NCBI RefSeq assembly: GCF_002797595.1
Contig: NZ_PGFE01000001.1
Span: 620,001-684,000, forward strand
Direction: 5' to 3'
Source: Sediminihabitans luteus
Lineage (GTDB): Bacteria; Actinomycetota; Actinomycetes; Actinomycetales; Cellulomonadaceae
Length of the DNA: 64,000 nt
The notes below the pieces were generated by a model. It was not told the DNA's origin, did not search any database, and saw only the letters and a list, made by a program, of their open reading frames with translations. A program made the translations under genes and the position numbers. Positions 44,125 to 54,323 of this stretch are shown here, one piece after another (position 1 is the first letter of the stretch; each line of letters opens with the position of its first letter).

Positions 44125-45560
44125 GGCGCGTGACGCGCCAGGAACCGGTACACCTCCGCGTCGTCGACCCCGGGGAACGTGCCGCGCGGTAGCGCCGCGA
44201 GGACCTGCTGGTGCATGCGCGCGCTCGGCCACGCGGCATCCTCCCAGCGGGCGGCGTCCTGCGCGGGCGGACGGCGGCAGCAGGCCTCGTCCGGGCACGT
44301 GGACACCCGCCGGGTCGTGGTCTCACGGCCCCGGAACCACTTGGCGTGCGCGAAGGGCGCGCCGACCGTGATCGAGAACTGCCCGCCCGCGGTCGTGCCG
44401 GTCTGCGTCGAGCACCAGAACGTGCCCGCGGGGGTGTCGGTGTACTGGTACTGCTCGGTCGCGCGGTCGCGGTAGGCGAACGCCTCGCGCGCGGCCCACC
44501 GGCGGCACACGAGCTGCCCCTCGATCGCCCCGGTCGCGTCGGCCGGCAGCGGCAGGCCGTCGTTGGCGTAGCCGCGGAACAGCGCGCCGTCGTCGCCCAC
44601 GCGCAGGAAGTGCAGGGGGATGCCGAGGTGGTGCGTCACCAGGTTGGTCATGCGCTGCGCCGCCGCCTCGTGGGTCACGCCGAACGCGTCGCGGAAGTCC
44701 TCGACCGCGAGGTCCTTGGCCCGCTTGCGCGCCTCGAGGAACTCGACCGCGGCCGACTCGGGCAGCAGGCAGCACGCCGCGAAGTAGGTGATCTCGACGC
44801 GCTCGCGCAGGAAGTCCGCGTACGACGTGGGCCGCTCGTGCCCGAGCACGCGGTGCGCGATCGCCTGGAGCGCGAGCGAGCGCAGCCCGTGCCCGCCCGG
44901 GATCGACGCGGGCGGCAGGTAGATGCGGCCGTGCTTGAGGTCCGTGACCGTGCGCGTCGAGTGCGGCAGGTCGGTCACGTGGTAGATCGTGAACCCGAGC
45001 TGCTCGGCCATGCGCGCGACCGTGCGGTGCGTGAGCGGCCCGACGGTGTACCCGGCGTCGCGGACCATGCGCTCGGCGAGCGCCTCGATCTCGCCCAGGT
45101 AGTTGTCGCGCGCCTGCCGTTCGAGACGCAGCTCGGTGTTGGCGCGCCGCGCCTCCTCGGGCGTCGCGATCGCCTCGGTCGCCCGGCGCGTGAGCTCGCG
45201 GTGCAGGCCGACGAGGTTCTCGAGCACCGGCAACGGCAGCCGGGTCGAGGCCTTGACCGGCGCGAGCCCGAGCGTGCCGTAGAGCGGTCCGCGCTGCGCG
45301 CGCTCGAGCTCGATCTCGAGAGCCGCACGCCGCGACGGGGCCTCGGGGGCCAGGAGGTCGGCCACGCTCGTGCCGAGCGCGCCCGCGAGGTGCTGTAGCA
45401 GGCTCAGCCGCGGTTCGCGGCGGCCGTTCTCGACCATCGACAGCAGGCTCGGTGCCGCCCCCACCGTCTCGCCCAGCGCGTCGAGCGTGAGGCCGCGCGC
45501 GGTGCGCAGATGCCGGATCCGGCGTCCGAGGGTCATGAGGTCGGTCGGTTCGTCGGCCAT
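44115..45560 (-). CDS. XRE-family regulator with ImmA/IrrE and DUF2083 domains (RamB-like)
   Basis: A 481-residue regulator. The N-terminal Cro/CI-type HTH (about 9-65) includes LGRRIRHLRTARGLTLDALG. The middle (about 175-310) is IrrE-like, with QAIAHRVLGHERP near 245, and the end (about 320-475) matches the short-chain fatty-acyl regulator domain, with Cys-rich CPDEACCRRP. RamB of Corynebacterium, with this layout, controls acetate and glyoxylate genes. It is divergent from pckG, a plausible target. TACAGT ends six bases before the ATG: leaderless start. Confidence 0.88.
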   Translation of the reverse strand: MADEPTDLMTLGRRIRHLRTARGLTLDALGETVGAAPSLLSMVENGRREPRLSLLQHLAGALGTSVADLLAPEAPSRRAALEIELERAQRGPLYGTLGLAPVKASTRLPLPVLENLVGLHRELTRRATEAIATPEEARRANTELRLERQARDNYLGEIEALAERMVRDAGYTVGPLTHRTVARMAEQLGFTIYHVTDLPHSTRTVTDLKHGRIYLPPASIPGGHGLRSLALQAIAHRVLGHERPTSYADFLRERVEITYFAACCLLPESAAVEFLEARKRAKDLAVEDFRDAFGVTHEAAAQRMTNLVTHHLGIPLHFLRVGDDGALFRGYANDGLPLPADATGAIEGQLVCRRWAAREAFAYRDRATEQYQYTDTPAGTFWCSTQTGTTAGGQFSITVGAPFAHAKWFRGRETTTRRVSTCPDEACCRRPPAQDAARWEDAAWPSARMHQQVLAALPRGTFPGVDDAEVYRFLARHAPQD

Positions 45561-45605
45561 TCCTTGACTGTATGTGAAGATCAGCGATTCCTCACGGGCG
45601 AATCG
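45561..45605. promoter_or_regulatory. Divergent ramB-like/pckG control region
   Basis: On the minus strand TACAGT (45567-45572) is a -10 element for the RamB-like gene. An inverted repeat CGATTC (45585-45590) and GAATCG (45600-45605) with a 9-base spacer lies just upstream and 72 bp before pckG, a possible regulator site. Confidence 0.45.
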
Positions 45606-45677
45606 GGCCGCAGAGGGCCCTCTGGCACGAGACGGTGAAGAGGTACCCGCTCCCGTACGCCGACACCGGAGGACCCG

Positions 45678-47600
45678 ATGAGCATCACCACCCCCCGCCG
45701 CACCCGGCAAGCCACGACCGCCGAGGCCGACCTCGCGCCGTCCGCGTTCACGGCCGGGGCACGGCTCGAGGGCGCCCGGCGCGCGAGCGAGTGGGTGCGC
45801 GAGGTCGCCGCGCTCACGCAGCCCGACCGGATCGTGTGGTGCGACGGCTCGGCGGCCGAGAAGCAGGAGCTGCTCGACCTGCTGGTCGAGGCCGGCACGC
45901 TGCTCCCCCTCGACCCCGAGCGCAGGCCGGGAAGCTACCTGGCCCGGTCCGCGCCGTCCGACGTCGCGCGCGTCGAGTCACGGACGTTCATCTGCTCGAA
46001 GGACGAGGCCGACGCCGGCCCCACCAACAACTGGCGCAAGCCGGGCGCGATGCGCGCCGAGCTGCGCGAGGTGTTCGCCGGGTCGATGCGCGGGCGCACC
46101 ATGTACGTCGTGCCGTTCTCCATGGGGCCGGTCGGCGGGCCGATCTCGCAGGTCGGCATCGAGGTCACCGACTCCCCGTACGTCGTGGTGAGCATGGGCG
46201 TGATGACGCGCGTGGGCCGCGAGGTCATGGATCTGATCGACGCGGGCGCGCCGTTCGTGCCCGCCGTGCACTCGGTCGGGGCGCCGCTCGCGCCCGGGCA
46301 GGACGACGTCGCGTGGCCGTGCAACGACACCAAGTACGTCGTGCACTTCCCCGAGAGCCGCGAGATCTGGTCGTACGGCTCCGGGTACGGCGGCAACGCG
46401 CTGCTCGGCAAGAAGTGCTTCGCGCTGCGCATCGCCTCGGCCATGGCACGCGACGAGGGCTGGCTCGCCGAGCACATGCTCGTGATCCGCGTGACGTCGC
46501 CCGAGGGCCGCCGCTACCACCTCGCCGCCGCGTTCCCGTCGGCGTGCGGCAAGACGAACCTCGCGATGCTGCGGCCCACCCTGCCCGGCTGGACCGTCGA
46601 GACCATCGGCGACGACATCGCCTGGCTGCGCCAGGGCCCCGACGGGACGCTGCGCGCGATCAACCCCGAGGCCGGGTTCTTCGGGGTCGCGCCCGGCACC
46701 GGCGTCGACACCAACCCGAACGCCGTCGCGACGTTCGACCGCGACACGATCTTCACCAACGTCGCGCTGACCGACGACGGCGACGTGTGGTGGGAGGGGC
46801 TCACGCCCGAGCCGCCGACCCACCTCGTCGACTGGCAGGGCCAGGACTGGACCCCCGCCGACGGCGCCGACGGACGCAAGGCCGCGCACCCCAACTCGCG
46901 GTTCACCGTCGCCGCGTCGCAGTGCCCCACCATCGCCGACACCTGGGACGACCCGGCCGGCGTGCCGATCGACGCGATCGTGTTCGGCGGACGCCGCGCG
47001 AGCAACGTGCCGCTCGTCGCGCAGGCCTACGGCTGGGAGCACGGCGTGTTCATGGGCGCGACCATCTCGTCCGAGCAGACCGCCGCCGCCGAGGGCACCG
47101 TCGGCGAGCTGCGCCGCGACCCGTTCGCGATGCTGCCGTTCTGCGGCATCAACATGGCCGACCACTGGGCGCACTGGCTGCGCGTCGGGGCCGCGCTCGA
47201 CGCCGCGAAGCGGCCCGAGATCTTCCAGGTCAACTGGTTCCGCAAGGGCCCCGACGGGTCGTTCCTGTGGCCCGGGTTCGGGGAGAACGCGCGCGTCGTC
47301 GCGTGGATCGTCGACCAGGTGGACCGGGCGCGCGGCGCGGGGCCGAGCGCGTCGTCCGCCACGACGGGGTCGGCAGCCACGGCCACGGCCACTCCCGTGG
47401 GGCGCGTCCCGGCGCCCGGCGCGCTCGACGTCGGCGGCCTCGACCTGCCCGACGGCGCGCTCGACGCCCTGCTCGACGTGCCCGTCGCGTCGTGGCGGGC
47501 CGAGGCCGACCTGACGCAGGAGTTCTTCGACCGGTTCGGCGACCGGGTCCCGGCCGCGCTGCGCGCCGAGCTCGACGCGCTGCGCGAGCGGCTCGGCTGA
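45678..47600 (+). CDS. pckG: Phosphoenolpyruvate carboxykinase (GTP)
   Basis: A 640-residue gluconeogenic enzyme converting oxaloacetate and GTP to PEP, CO2 and GDP. The P-loop [13 protein letters not shown], unique to the GTP class with its reactive Cys, is at about 287-299, the metal-binding IGDDIAWL follows near 313, and FGGRR (about 438) and the guanine pocket residues NWFRKGPDG (about 518) are present. GGAGG lies five bases before the ATG. Divergent from the RamB-like regulator. Confidence 0.97.
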   Translation: MSITTPRRTRQATTAEADLAPSAFTAGARLEGARRASEWVREVAALTQPDRIVWCDGSAAEKQELLDLLVEAGTLLPLDPERRPGSYLARSAPSDVARVESRTFICSKDEADAGPTNNWRKPGAMRAELREVFAGSMRGRTMYVVPFSMGPVGGPISQVGIEVTDSPYVVVSMGVMTRVGREVMDLIDAGAPFVPAVHSVGAPLAPGQDDVAWPCNDTKYVVHFPESREIWSYGSGYGGNALLGKKCFALRIASAMARDEGWLAEHMLVIRVTSPEGRRYHLAAAFPSACGKTNLAMLRPTLPGWTVETIGDDIAWLRQGPDGTLRAINPEAGFFGVAPGTGVDTNPNAVATFDRDTIFTNVALTDDGDVWWEGLTPEPPTHLVDWQGQDWTPADGADGRKAAHPNSRFTVAASQCPTIADTWDDPAGVPIDAIVFGGRRASNVPLVAQAYGWEHGVFMGATISSEQTAAAEGTVGELRRDPFAMLPFCGINMADHWAHWLRVGAALDAAKRPEIFQVNWFRKGPDGSFLWPGFGENARVVAWIVDQVDRARGAGPSASSATTGSAATATATPVGRVPAPGALDVGGLDLPDGALDALLDVPVASWRAEADLTQEFFDRFGDRVPAALRAELDALRERLG

Positions 47601-47615
47601 GCCCACCGCGCAGAG

Positions 47616-47653
47616 GGTCGGCGCCCAGGGACACGGGTTCTCGGGCGCCGACC
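47616..47653. terminator. Hairpin terminator after pckG
   Basis: A perfect 11-bp stem, GGTCGGCGCCC at 47616-47626 with its complement at 47643-47653, and a 16-base loop, 15 bp after the pckG stop. Confidence 0.72.
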
Positions 47654-47698
47654 GCCTGCCCGACCGTCCGTCGGGCCGCCGTCGGGGAGAATGGACGG

Positions 47699-48250
47699 GT
47701 GAGCAGCCCCGAGATCCCCGCCGACGACGCGCGCGCCGTCCTCGACCTGACCCGCCTGCCGGACGACGCGGACCGCGCCACGCCCGTGCCGCACCTCGCG
47801 TTCTTCGAACCCCGGATCGCGGGCAACACGGGCAACGCGATCCGCCTCGCCGCGGTCACGGGCAGCACGCTGCACCTCGTCGAGCCGCTCGGGTTCGACC
47901 TGTCGGAACCCAAGCTCAAGCGGGCCGGGCTCGACTACCACGACCTCGCGAGCGTCGTCGTGCACCCCGACCTCGAGGCGCTGCTCGCCGCGCTGCCCGC
48001 CTCGCGCGTGCTCGCGTTCACGACCCAGGCGACCACCCGGTACACCGACGTCGAGTACCGGGCGGACGACGTCCTGCTGTTCGGCCCCGAGCCCACGGGG
48101 CTGCCGCCCGAGGTGCTCGGGCACGCGCGCGTCACCGACCAGGTGCGCATCCCGATGCTCGCCGGACGGCGCTCGCTCAACCTCACGTCGAGCGCGTCGA
48201 TCGTGGCCTACGAGGCGTGGCGCCAGACAGGGTTCGCGGGCGGCGCCTGA
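47699..48250 (+). CDS. trmL: tRNA (cytidine/uridine-2'-O-)-methyltransferase TrmL-like (SPOUT)
   Basis: A 183-residue SPOUT-class methyltransferase that modifies the wobble ribose of certain leucine tRNAs. FFEPRIAGNTGNAIRLAA (about 35-52) is the RNA-side motif, and the trefoil-knot SAM pocket is LLFGPEPTGLPPEV (about 127) and IPMLAGRRSLNLTSSASIVAYEAWRQ (about 152 on; SLNLTSSASIVAYE is the key part). The GTG at 47699 follows GAGAAT by six bases with no ribosome-binding site. Confidence 0.92.
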   Translation: MSSPEIPADDARAVLDLTRLPDDADRATPVPHLAFFEPRIAGNTGNAIRLAAVTGSTLHLVEPLGFDLSEPKLKRAGLDYHDLASVVVHPDLEALLAALPASRVLAFTTQATTRYTDVEYRADDVLLFGPEPTGLPPEVLGHARVTDQVRIPMLAGRRSLNLTSSASIVAYEAWRQTGFAGGA

Positions 48251-48286
48251 GGCCCGCCGCAGCTCCACGGCCCGCCGCAGCTCCAC
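48251..48286. repeat. Direct 18-bp duplication after trmL
   Basis: GGCCCGCCGCAGCTCCAC occurs at 48251-48268 and again at 48269-48286, immediately after the trmL stop codon. Confidence 0.75.
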
Positions 48287-48290
48287 CGGC

Positions 48291-48344
48291 GACCGCGCCA
48301 TCTGTCACGGGTTTCGGCGAAAATCCGTGACCGATGGCGCGGTC
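48291..48344. terminator. Long REP-like hairpin between convergent trmL and xylB
   Basis: An 11-bp outer stem (48291-48301 with 48334-48344), a 2x2 internal loop, and a 7-bp inner stem (48304-48310 with 48325-48331). The loop itself contains TTTC/GAAA. The palindrome spans 54 bp and can terminate transcription from both sides. Confidence 0.75.
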
Positions 48345-48387
48345 GGCGGTGGGGGTTGGGTGGCCGGGAACGGGGCGGTCGCGGGGG

Positions 48388-49887
48388 TCAGACGAGGTCG
48401 CGGACCGCGGCGTACTGCTCCCGGATCGCCGGGACCGGCTCGGCCTCGTAGACCTGCGCCTGCGACGTGCTCCAGGACGGCGCGGAGTCGGCTCCCGAGA
48501 GCACCCACGCGGCCTGGCGGGCGGCGCCGTCCGCCACGTACTCGCCCGGCTCGGGCACCGTGACGGGCATGCCGAGCACCTGCGGGGCGATGCGCCGCAC
48601 GGCCTCGGACTGCGCCCCGCCACCGATCAGCAGCAGCCGCTCGACGGGCACGCCCTGCGCGCGCAGCGCGTCGAGACCGTCCGCGAGCCCGCACAGCATG
48701 CCCTCGACGTGCGCGCGGGCGAGGTGCTCGGGCCGCGTGGTCGCCAGGCGCAGGCCGTGCAACGTCCCGGTCGCGTCGGGGCGGTTCGGGGTGCGCTCGC
48801 CCTCGAGGTACGGCACGAGCACGAGCCCCTCGGCGCCCGCCGGGGCGTTGAGCGCGAGCCGGGACAGACCCGCGTGGTCGACGCCGAGCATGCGGCGCGC
48901 GGCGTCGAGCACGCGCGAGGCATTGAGCGTGCAGGCGAGCGGCAGGTAGGCGCCCGCCGCGTCGGCGAACCCGGTGACCATGCCCGAGCCGTCCGCGGTC
49001 TGCTCGGCGGCGATCGCCGAGACCACGCCCGAGGTGCCGATCGAGACCGCGACGTCGCCGGTGACCATGCCGAGGCCGAGCGCGGCACCCGCGTTGTCGC
49101 CCGCGCCGGGGCCGATCAGCGCGCCGCCGTCGACGGCCGACCCTGCGACGTCCTGCGCCGCGACACCGCCCGAGGCGCCCGGGGCGAGCACGCGCGGCAG
49201 CACGATCCGCTCGGCGGCCTCGACGTCCACGCGCAGAGCGAGCGCGAGCAGGTCGCGGCGGTACTCCCCCGCACCACCCGCGGCCGAGGCGTCGAAGTAC
49301 CCGGTCCCGGACGCGTCCGACCGGTCGGTCACGAGCGCCGAGAGGTCGGGCTCGAGGCCCTCGCTGCGCGGCCCGAAGCCTGCGACGCGCCAGGTGAGCC
49401 AGTCGTGCGGGAGCGCCACCGCCGCGACGCGAGCAGCGTTCTCGGGCTCGGCGTCGGCGAGCCAGCGCAGCTTGGTGACCGTGAGGGAGGCGACGAGCAC
49501 CGAGCCGACCGCGTCGGCCCAGGCCTGCGCGCCGTCAGCGTCCGACGAGCCCTCGCCCGAGGGTGCCCCGAGCTCCCGGACCAGGTCGGCTGCGGCGTCC
49601 GCGGACCGGGTGTCGTTCCACAGCAGCGCGGGGCGGATCACCTCGCCGTCCGCGTCGAGCACGACCATGCCGTGCTGCTGCCCGCCCACCGCGATCGCGG
49701 CGACGTCGTCGAGGCCGCCCGCGGCGTCCGACGCCTCGCGGAACGCGGCCCACCAGGCCGCGGGGTCGACCTCGGTGCCGTCCGGGTGCTGCGCGGCGCC
49801 CGAGCGCACGAGGGCTCCGGTGTCGGCGTCGCGGACGACGATCTTGCAGGACTGCGTGGACGAGTCCACGCCGGCGACGAGGGGCAT
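48388..49887 (-). CDS. xylB: Xylulokinase
   Basis: A 499-residue FGGY kinase phosphorylating D-xylulose. The N-terminal [15 protein letters not shown] (about 6-20) binds phosphate, [11 protein letters not shown] and LLWNDTRS (about 68-95) are the xylulokinase substrate motifs, [15 protein letters not shown] (about 254) is the hinge and [15 protein letters not shown] (about 420) binds ATP. It lies downstream of xylA with a 96-bp gap on the same strand and feeds the pentose phosphate pathway. Confidence 0.95.
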   Translation of the reverse strand: MPLVAGVDSSTQSCKIVVRDADTGALVRSGAAQHPDGTEVDPAAWWAAFREASDAAGGLDDVAAIAVGGQQHGMVVLDADGEVIRPALLWNDTRSADAAADLVRELGAPSGEGSSDADGAQAWADAVGSVLVASLTVTKLRWLADAEPENAARVAAVALPHDWLTWRVAGFGPRSEGLEPDLSALVTDRSDASGTGYFDASAAGGAGEYRRDLLALALRVDVEAAERIVLPRVLAPGASGGVAAQDVAGSAVDGGALIGPGAGDNAGAALGLGMVTGDVAVSIGTSGVVSAIAAEQTADGSGMVTGFADAAGAYLPLACTLNASRVLDAARRMLGVDHAGLSRLALNAPAGAEGLVLVPYLEGERTPNRPDATGTLHGLRLATTRPEHLARAHVEGMLCGLADGLDALRAQGVPVERLLLIGGGAQSEAVRRIAPQVLGMPVTVPEPGEYVADGAARQAAWVLSGADSAPSWSTSQAQVYEAEPVPAIREQYAAVRDLV

Positions 49888-49983
49888 CGGTGCTCCAGGG
49901 TGCGGGTCGGGCGGCGGTGCGGGCGGGTGTCGGACGACGGCGGGCGGGCGGCCGGGGATCGCCCGGCCACCCGCCCGGCCGGG

Positions 49984-51153
49984 TCAGCCGATGAGGTGCT
50001 TGAGCGCGAGCTGGTGGAGCTTGACCAGCCCGTAGTCGCGCTCGGCGGCGGCAGTCACGTCGAACGTGTCCTGCGACGCGAGGAACGCCTCGGGCGTCTC
50101 GCCCTCGGCGAGGGTCGACTCGCCGAGCTCGAAGATCCCGGCGTGCTCGAACGCGGCCTGGACCTCGGCGTCCGCGCGGTACGCGGCGGCCTTGGCGGCG
50201 AGCATCGAGTACGTCTCCATGTTGGCCTTGGCCGACTCCCACACGCCGTCGAGGAACTCGGTGCGCGAGGGCTTGTAGTCGAAGTGACGGGGGCCCTCGT
50301 AGCGCGGGCCGCCGTTGGGGAACCCGTTCTCGAGCAGGTCGACCGTGAAGAACGCCGAGAGCAGGTCGCCGTGGCCGAACACGAGGTCCTGGTCGTAGCG
50401 GGGGCCGTGCTGGCCGTTGAGGTCGATGTGGAACAGCTTGCCGAGGTGCAGCGCGAGCGCGAGGCCGTGCGTGTAGTTCAGGCCCGCCATCTGCTCGTGC
50501 CCGGTCTCGGGGTTGAGGCCGACGATGTCGCCGTTGTCGAGCGAGTCGATGAGCGCGATCGCGTGCCCGATGGTCGGCAGGAAGATGTCGCCGCGGGGCT
50601 CGTTGGGCTTGGGCTCGAGCGCGATCCGCAGGTCGTAGCCCTTGGCCTTGATGTAGGCGGCGACGGTGTCGATGCCCTCGGCGTATCGCGCGTGCGCGGC
50701 GTTGAGGTCCTTCGAGTTGTCGTACTCGGTGCCCTCGCGGCCACCCCACATGACGAACGTGCTGGCGCCCATCTCGGCGGCGAGCTCGACGTTGGTGAGC
50801 ACCTTGCGCAGGCCGTAGCGGCGCACCTCGCGGTTGTTGGACGTGAACGCGCCGTCCTTGAACACGGGGTGGGTGAACGTGTTGGTCGTGACCATCTCGC
50901 AGACCATGCCGGTGTCGGCGGCGGCCTTCTTGACCGCGTCGATGTGCGCGCGGCGCTCGGTCTCGCCCGAGCCGAACGGGAACACGTCGTTGTCGTGGAA
51001 CGTGAAGCCCCACGCGCCGAGGTCGGCGAGCTTGCGCACCGACTCCGCGGGGTCGAGCTCGGGGCGCGTCGGGGTGCCGAACGGGTCGCCCGCGTTCCAG
51101 CCGACCGTCCAGAGGCCGAACGAGTACTTGATGTCCTGGGTGCTTCCAGCCAC
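49984..51153 (-). CDS. xylA: D-xylose isomerase
   Basis: A 389-residue TIM-barrel metalloenzyme converting xylose to xylulose, of the short actinobacterial class I type. The active-site His is in [12 protein letters not shown] (about 50), metal ligands are in [12 protein letters not shown] (about 181), [13 protein letters not shown] (about 214) and [14 protein letters not shown] (about 244). The start is the GTG at 51153 with GAGGAGA six bases upstream. It is divergent from the ROK repressor. Confidence 0.97.
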   Translation of the reverse strand: MAGSTQDIKYSFGLWTVGWNAGDPFGTPTRPELDPAESVRKLADLGAWGFTFHDNDVFPFGSGETERRAHIDAVKKAAADTGMVCEMVTTNTFTHPVFKDGAFTSNNREVRRYGLRKVLTNVELAAEMGASTFVMWGGREGTEYDNSKDLNAAHARYAEGIDTVAAYIKAKGYDLRIALEPKPNEPRGDIFLPTIGHAIALIDSLDNGDIVGLNPETGHEQMAGLNYTHGLALALHLGKLFHIDLNGQHGPRYDQDLVFGHGDLLSAFFTVDLLENGFPNGGPRYEGPRHFDYKPSRTEFLDGVWESAKANMETYSMLAAKAAAYRADAEVQAAFEHAGIFELGESTLAEGETPEAFLASQDTFDVTAAAERDYGLVKLHQLALKHLIG

Positions 51154-51240
51154 GGCTGCTCTCCTCGTCGAGACGCGCCCGTCGGGCGCCCTATTAGTTG
51201 TACCGATGAATTTATAGCGCAACGGCGGTAGGGTCAACCC
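51154..51240. promoter_or_regulatory. Divergent xylA/ROK promoter region
   Basis: An AT-rich 27-bp patch (51191-51217, CTATTAGTTG to TTTATAG) stands out in GC-rich DNA and has inverted CTAT/ATAG ends. It is a likely promoter and operator core. TAGGGT (51229-51234) is a -10 element six bases before the ROK gene's GTG. Confidence 0.6.
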
Positions 51241-52545
51241 GTGACCACGCCGCCGCAGCCCCTCCGCGCGGGCGACCCCGGATCCGCGCGCCCGCCGCGC
51301 GCCACGGTCCGCACCGCACGCGGCGCCTCCGCGCGCCAGGAGTCCCTGCGCGAGCACAACGTCGCGCTCGTCGCGCACGCCGTGCTGGACTCCCCCGTCC
51401 CGATCTCGCGCGCGCAGGTCGCAGCGCGCACCGGCATCACCCGCGCGACCGTCTCGACCCTGGTCGACCAGCTCGTGCGCGCCCGCGTCGTCACCGAGCT
51501 CGCACCCGCCACGCCCACGGGTGCCGGACGCCCCGCCGTCCCCCTCGCCCCCGCCGGCCGCACGCTCGTCGGGCTCGGGCTCGAGGTCAACGTCGGACAC
51601 CTCGGCGCGCGCGTCGTCGACCTGCGCGGGGACGTCGTCGCCGAGCACGTCGAGGCCGCACGCCTGCACGACGCACCGCCCGCGCACGCCCTCGGACGCC
51701 TCGGCGAGATCGCCCGCGCCCTCGTCACCGAGGTCGAGGCCCAGGGCATGACCGTCACGGGCGCCGCGCTCGCGCTCCCCGGGCTCGTCGACGTCCACGC
51801 GCGCCGCCTCCAGGTCGCCCCCAACCTCGGCTGGACCACGCTCGACCCCGTGCCGCTGCTCGGCCTGCCCGCCGGCATCACGGTCGAGATCGGCAACGAG
51901 GCGAACTACGCGGGCCTCGCGCAGCTACCGCGCACGAGCCCCCCGACCGTCCCGGCCGACCACCCCGCCGGCGCCGACGACGCGCCGCACGCCCCGACGT
52001 CCTACCTCTACGTCTCCGGCGACGTCGGCATCGGCTCCGCGATCGTCCTCGACCACGAGCCCTACCTCGGGCGGCACGGCTGGAGCGGCGAGCTCGGGCA
52101 CGTCGTCGTCGACCCCGCCGGGCCGCGCTGCCGGTGCGGCGCGCACGGGTGCCTCGAGCAGGTCGCGGGCAAGGAGTCCGTGCTGGTCGCGGCCGGGCTC
52201 ACGCCGTCCGCCCCGCTCGCCACGCTCGTCGACGCCCTCGCCGCGGACGACGCCCCCGCCCTCGCCGCCGTGCGCGCGGCCGGTCGCGCGCTGGGCACGG
52301 CCGTGGCCGGTGCCATCAACATGCTCGACCTCGACGCCGTGCTGCTCGGCGGCACCTACGCCGAGCTCGCGCCCTGGCTCGTCGACGAGCTGCGCGCCGA
52401 GCTCGCCGGCCGGGTGCTCGGGTGGCCGTGGGCGCCCGTGAGCGTCGAGGCGGCACCCGTCGCGACCTGGGCCGCGATCACGGGCGCCGCCCGGACCGTG
52501 CTGCGGGGCGTCGTCGACCACCCCGCGCGGCTGCTCGCCGACTGA
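51241..52545 (+). CDS. xylR: ROK family transcriptional repressor, probable XylR
   Basis: A 434-residue repressor: N-terminal winged HTH (about 35-95, [22 protein letters not shown]) and a C-terminal ROK sugar-kinase-like domain. The zinc site is [22 protein letters not shown] in two halves (GH...DPAG, then CRCGAHGC). The divergent xylA-xylB genes are the natural target, with xylose as inducer, as in other bacteria. It starts at GTG with TAGGGT six bases upstream. Confidence 0.9.
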   Translation: MTTPPQPLRAGDPGSARPPRATVRTARGASARQESLREHNVALVAHAVLDSPVPISRAQVAARTGITRATVSTLVDQLVRARVVTELAPATPTGAGRPAVPLAPAGRTLVGLGLEVNVGHLGARVVDLRGDVVAEHVEAARLHDAPPAHALGRLGEIARALVTEVEAQGMTVTGAALALPGLVDVHARRLQVAPNLGWTTLDPVPLLGLPAGITVEIGNEANYAGLAQLPRTSPPTVPADHPAGADDAPHAPTSYLYVSGDVGIGSAIVLDHEPYLGRHGWSGELGHVVVDPAGPRCRCGAHGCLEQVAGKESVLVAAGLTPSAPLATLVDALAADDAPALAAVRAAGRALGTAVAGAINMLDLDAVLLGGTYAELAPWLVDELRAELAGRVLGWPWAPVSVEAAPVATWAAITGAARTVLRGVVDHPARLLAD

Positions 52546-52554
52546 CGCGACGGG

Positions 52555-53616
52555 TCAGCGGCGGCCCGTGCCGTCCACCGCGAACGGCTCGATCGCGGCG
52601 ATCTCGTCGTCCGTGAGCGGCGGCGCCTCGAGCGCCCGCACGCTGTTCTCGAGCTGACGCGCGCTCGACGCGCCCACGAGCGCCGACGTCACGCGGCCGT
52701 CGCGCAGGAGCCACGCGAGCGCGAGCTGCGCGAGCGACTGCCCGCGACCCGCCGCGATCTCGTTCAGCGCCCGCGCACGCTCGAGGTACTCGCCCGAGAG
52801 GTTGTCGCCCGACAGGAACGGCGACGACGACCGCGCGGCGCGGGACCCCTCGGGCGCGCTGCCCGAGAGGTAACGGTCGGTCAGCAGGCCCTGCTGCAGC
52901 GGCGAGAACGTGATGACGCCGACCCCGAGGTCGCCCGCGACGTCGAGCAGCGACTCGGACTGCGGACCGTCGTAGCCGTCGTGGTGCGCCGGGTCCTCGA
53001 CGTGGCGGTTGAACATCGAGTAGCTCGGCTGGTGGATCGTCAGCGGCGTCCCGAGGTCGGCGAGGATGCGGTGCGCCTCGCGCGTGCGGGCCGGCGAGTA
53101 GTTGGAGACGCCCACGTACAGCGCCTTGCCCTGCTGCACGATCGAGTGCAGCGCGCCCATCGTCTCCTCGAGCGGCGTCGCCGGGTCCGGGCGGTGGTGG
53201 TAGAAGATGTCGACGTAGTCGAGGCCCATGCGCTGCAGGGACTGGTCGAGCGACGCCGTCAGGTACTTGCGCGACCCGAAGTCGCCGTACGGTCCGGGCC
53301 ACATGTCGTAGCCCGCCTTGGACGAGATGACCATCTCGTCGCGGTACGGCGCGAAGTCCTTCGCGAGGTGCCGCCCGAAGTTCTCCTCGGCCGAGCCGTA
53401 GGGCGGCCCGTAGTTGTTCGCGAGGTCGATGTGCGTGACCCCGAGGTCGAACGCGCGGCGCAGCGTCGCACGCTGGTTCTCGAACGGGTCGACGTCACCG
53501 AAGTTGTGCCACAGCCCGAGCGACAGGGCGGGCAGGTCGAGGCCGCTGCGACCGCAGCGACGGTAGGTCATGGACTCGTAGCGGTCCTCGGCAGCGAGGT
53601 ACGGGGTGGCGGGCAT
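52555..53616 (-). CDS. Aldo/keto reductase (YghZ/MgrA-like)
   Basis: A 353-residue NADPH-dependent TIM-barrel reductase. Catalytic residues are in DLANNYGPPYGSAEENFGR (Asp and Tyr, about 66-84), SSKAGYDMWPGPYG (Lys, about 100) and YVDIFYHHRPD (His, about 136). The GPYGDFGSRKYL segment is typical of the L-glyceraldehyde 3-phosphate reductase group. The ATG at 53616 is chosen over 53625. Convergent with the ROK gene (9-bp gap). Confidence 0.92.
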   Translation of the reverse strand: MPATPYLAAEDRYESMTYRRCGRSGLDLPALSLGLWHNFGDVDPFENQRATLRRAFDLGVTHIDLANNYGPPYGSAEENFGRHLAKDFAPYRDEMVISSKAGYDMWPGPYGDFGSRKYLTASLDQSLQRMGLDYVDIFYHHRPDPATPLEETMGALHSIVQQGKALYVGVSNYSPARTREAHRILADLGTPLTIHQPSYSMFNRHVEDPAHHDGYDGPQSESLLDVAGDLGVGVITFSPLQQGLLTDRYLSGSAPEGSRAARSSSPFLSGDNLSGEYLERARALNEIAAGRGQSLAQLALAWLLRDGRVTSALVGASSARQLENSVRALEAPPLTDDEIAAIEPFAVDGTGRR

Positions 53617-53681
53617 GCAACACATCCTGCCATCGGCGAACGGGACCGAACAATGCGGGCGACGTCAGGACCATCCGCGTC

Positions 53682-53714
53682 TTGACAGAAGGACCGCGTA
53701 AAGGGAACCTTTAC
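53682..53714 (+). promoter_or_regulatory. Promoter with overlapping operator for the HTH-DUF3887 gene
   Basis: A consensus -35 TTGACA lies at 53682-53687. GTAAAGGGAACCTTTAC at 53698-53714 is an inverted repeat with perfect 7-bp arms and a 3-base spacer. It covers the expected -10/start region and ends two bases before the ATG at 53717, so a bound protein would block transcription. Self-repression by the downstream HTH protein is the simplest idea. Confidence 0.6.
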
Positions 53715-53716
53715 AC

Positions 53717-54292
53717 ATGACCCCTGAGGAGCGGCTGGCCGAGGCCCTCGAGCAGCTCACGCGCACCACGCCCGCGAGCACCGCCCGCGTCGCGACCCTC
53801 GATCGCCTGCGCGCACTGTCGGAGAGCCTCCTCTCTGCCGAGGTCGAAGCGGCGCGGCAGAGCGGCGTCACGTGGGCGGCCATCGGAAGCGTCCTGGGCG
53901 TCACGAGACAGGCCGCGTTCCAGAGGTTTGGGACCAGGAAGACGGACGAGAGGGCAGGACCCATGCAGGTGGACATGTTGACGGAGGCGCCCGCACGAGC
54001 ACAGGCGTTGATCGAGCTGCTCGTCGCCGAGCGGTATGACGCGGCCAGGGAGGTGTTCGACCCCACGCTCGCCGACGCGCTGGACGCGAACGCGCTCGCC
54101 GAGGCCTGGACCGGGATCGGCAGGTCCTTCGGCCGCCTGGAGAGCACCGGGGATCCCGTGGTGCTGCAGACCGGTGAGGTCGTGGTCTGCGAGATGCGCC
54201 TCGAGCTCGAGGCGGGGTCCGTCACGCTGCGGACCGCGTGGAACACCGACGGAACGCTCGCGGGCCTCTACTTCGTTCCGGTGACGGAGTAG
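53717..54292 (+). CDS. HTH protein with C-terminal DUF3887-like domain
   Basis: A 191-residue protein. The N-terminal 75 residues form an HTH ([32 protein letters not shown]), whose [17 protein letters not shown] core is common in actinobacterial small regulators. The C-terminal 100 residues resemble DUF3887, a fold found fused to hydrolases and kinases: [24 protein letters not shown], then two beta strands. No ribosome-binding site is visible; the TTGACA promoter would start the transcript close to the ATG. The domain pair suggests a sensor-regulator of its own promoter. Confidence 0.8.
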   Translation: MTPEERLAEALEQLTRTTPASTARVATLDRLRALSESLLSAEVEAARQSGVTWAAIGSVLGVTRQAAFQRFGTRKTDERAGPMQVDMLTEAPARAQALIELLVAERYDAAREVFDPTLADALDANALAEAWTGIGRSFGRLESTGDPVVLQTGEVVVCEMRLELEAGSVTLRTAWNTDGTLAGLYFVPVTE

Positions 54293-54323
54293 ACCTGGCC
54301 TCGGCGATCGCCCGTTCGCGGCA

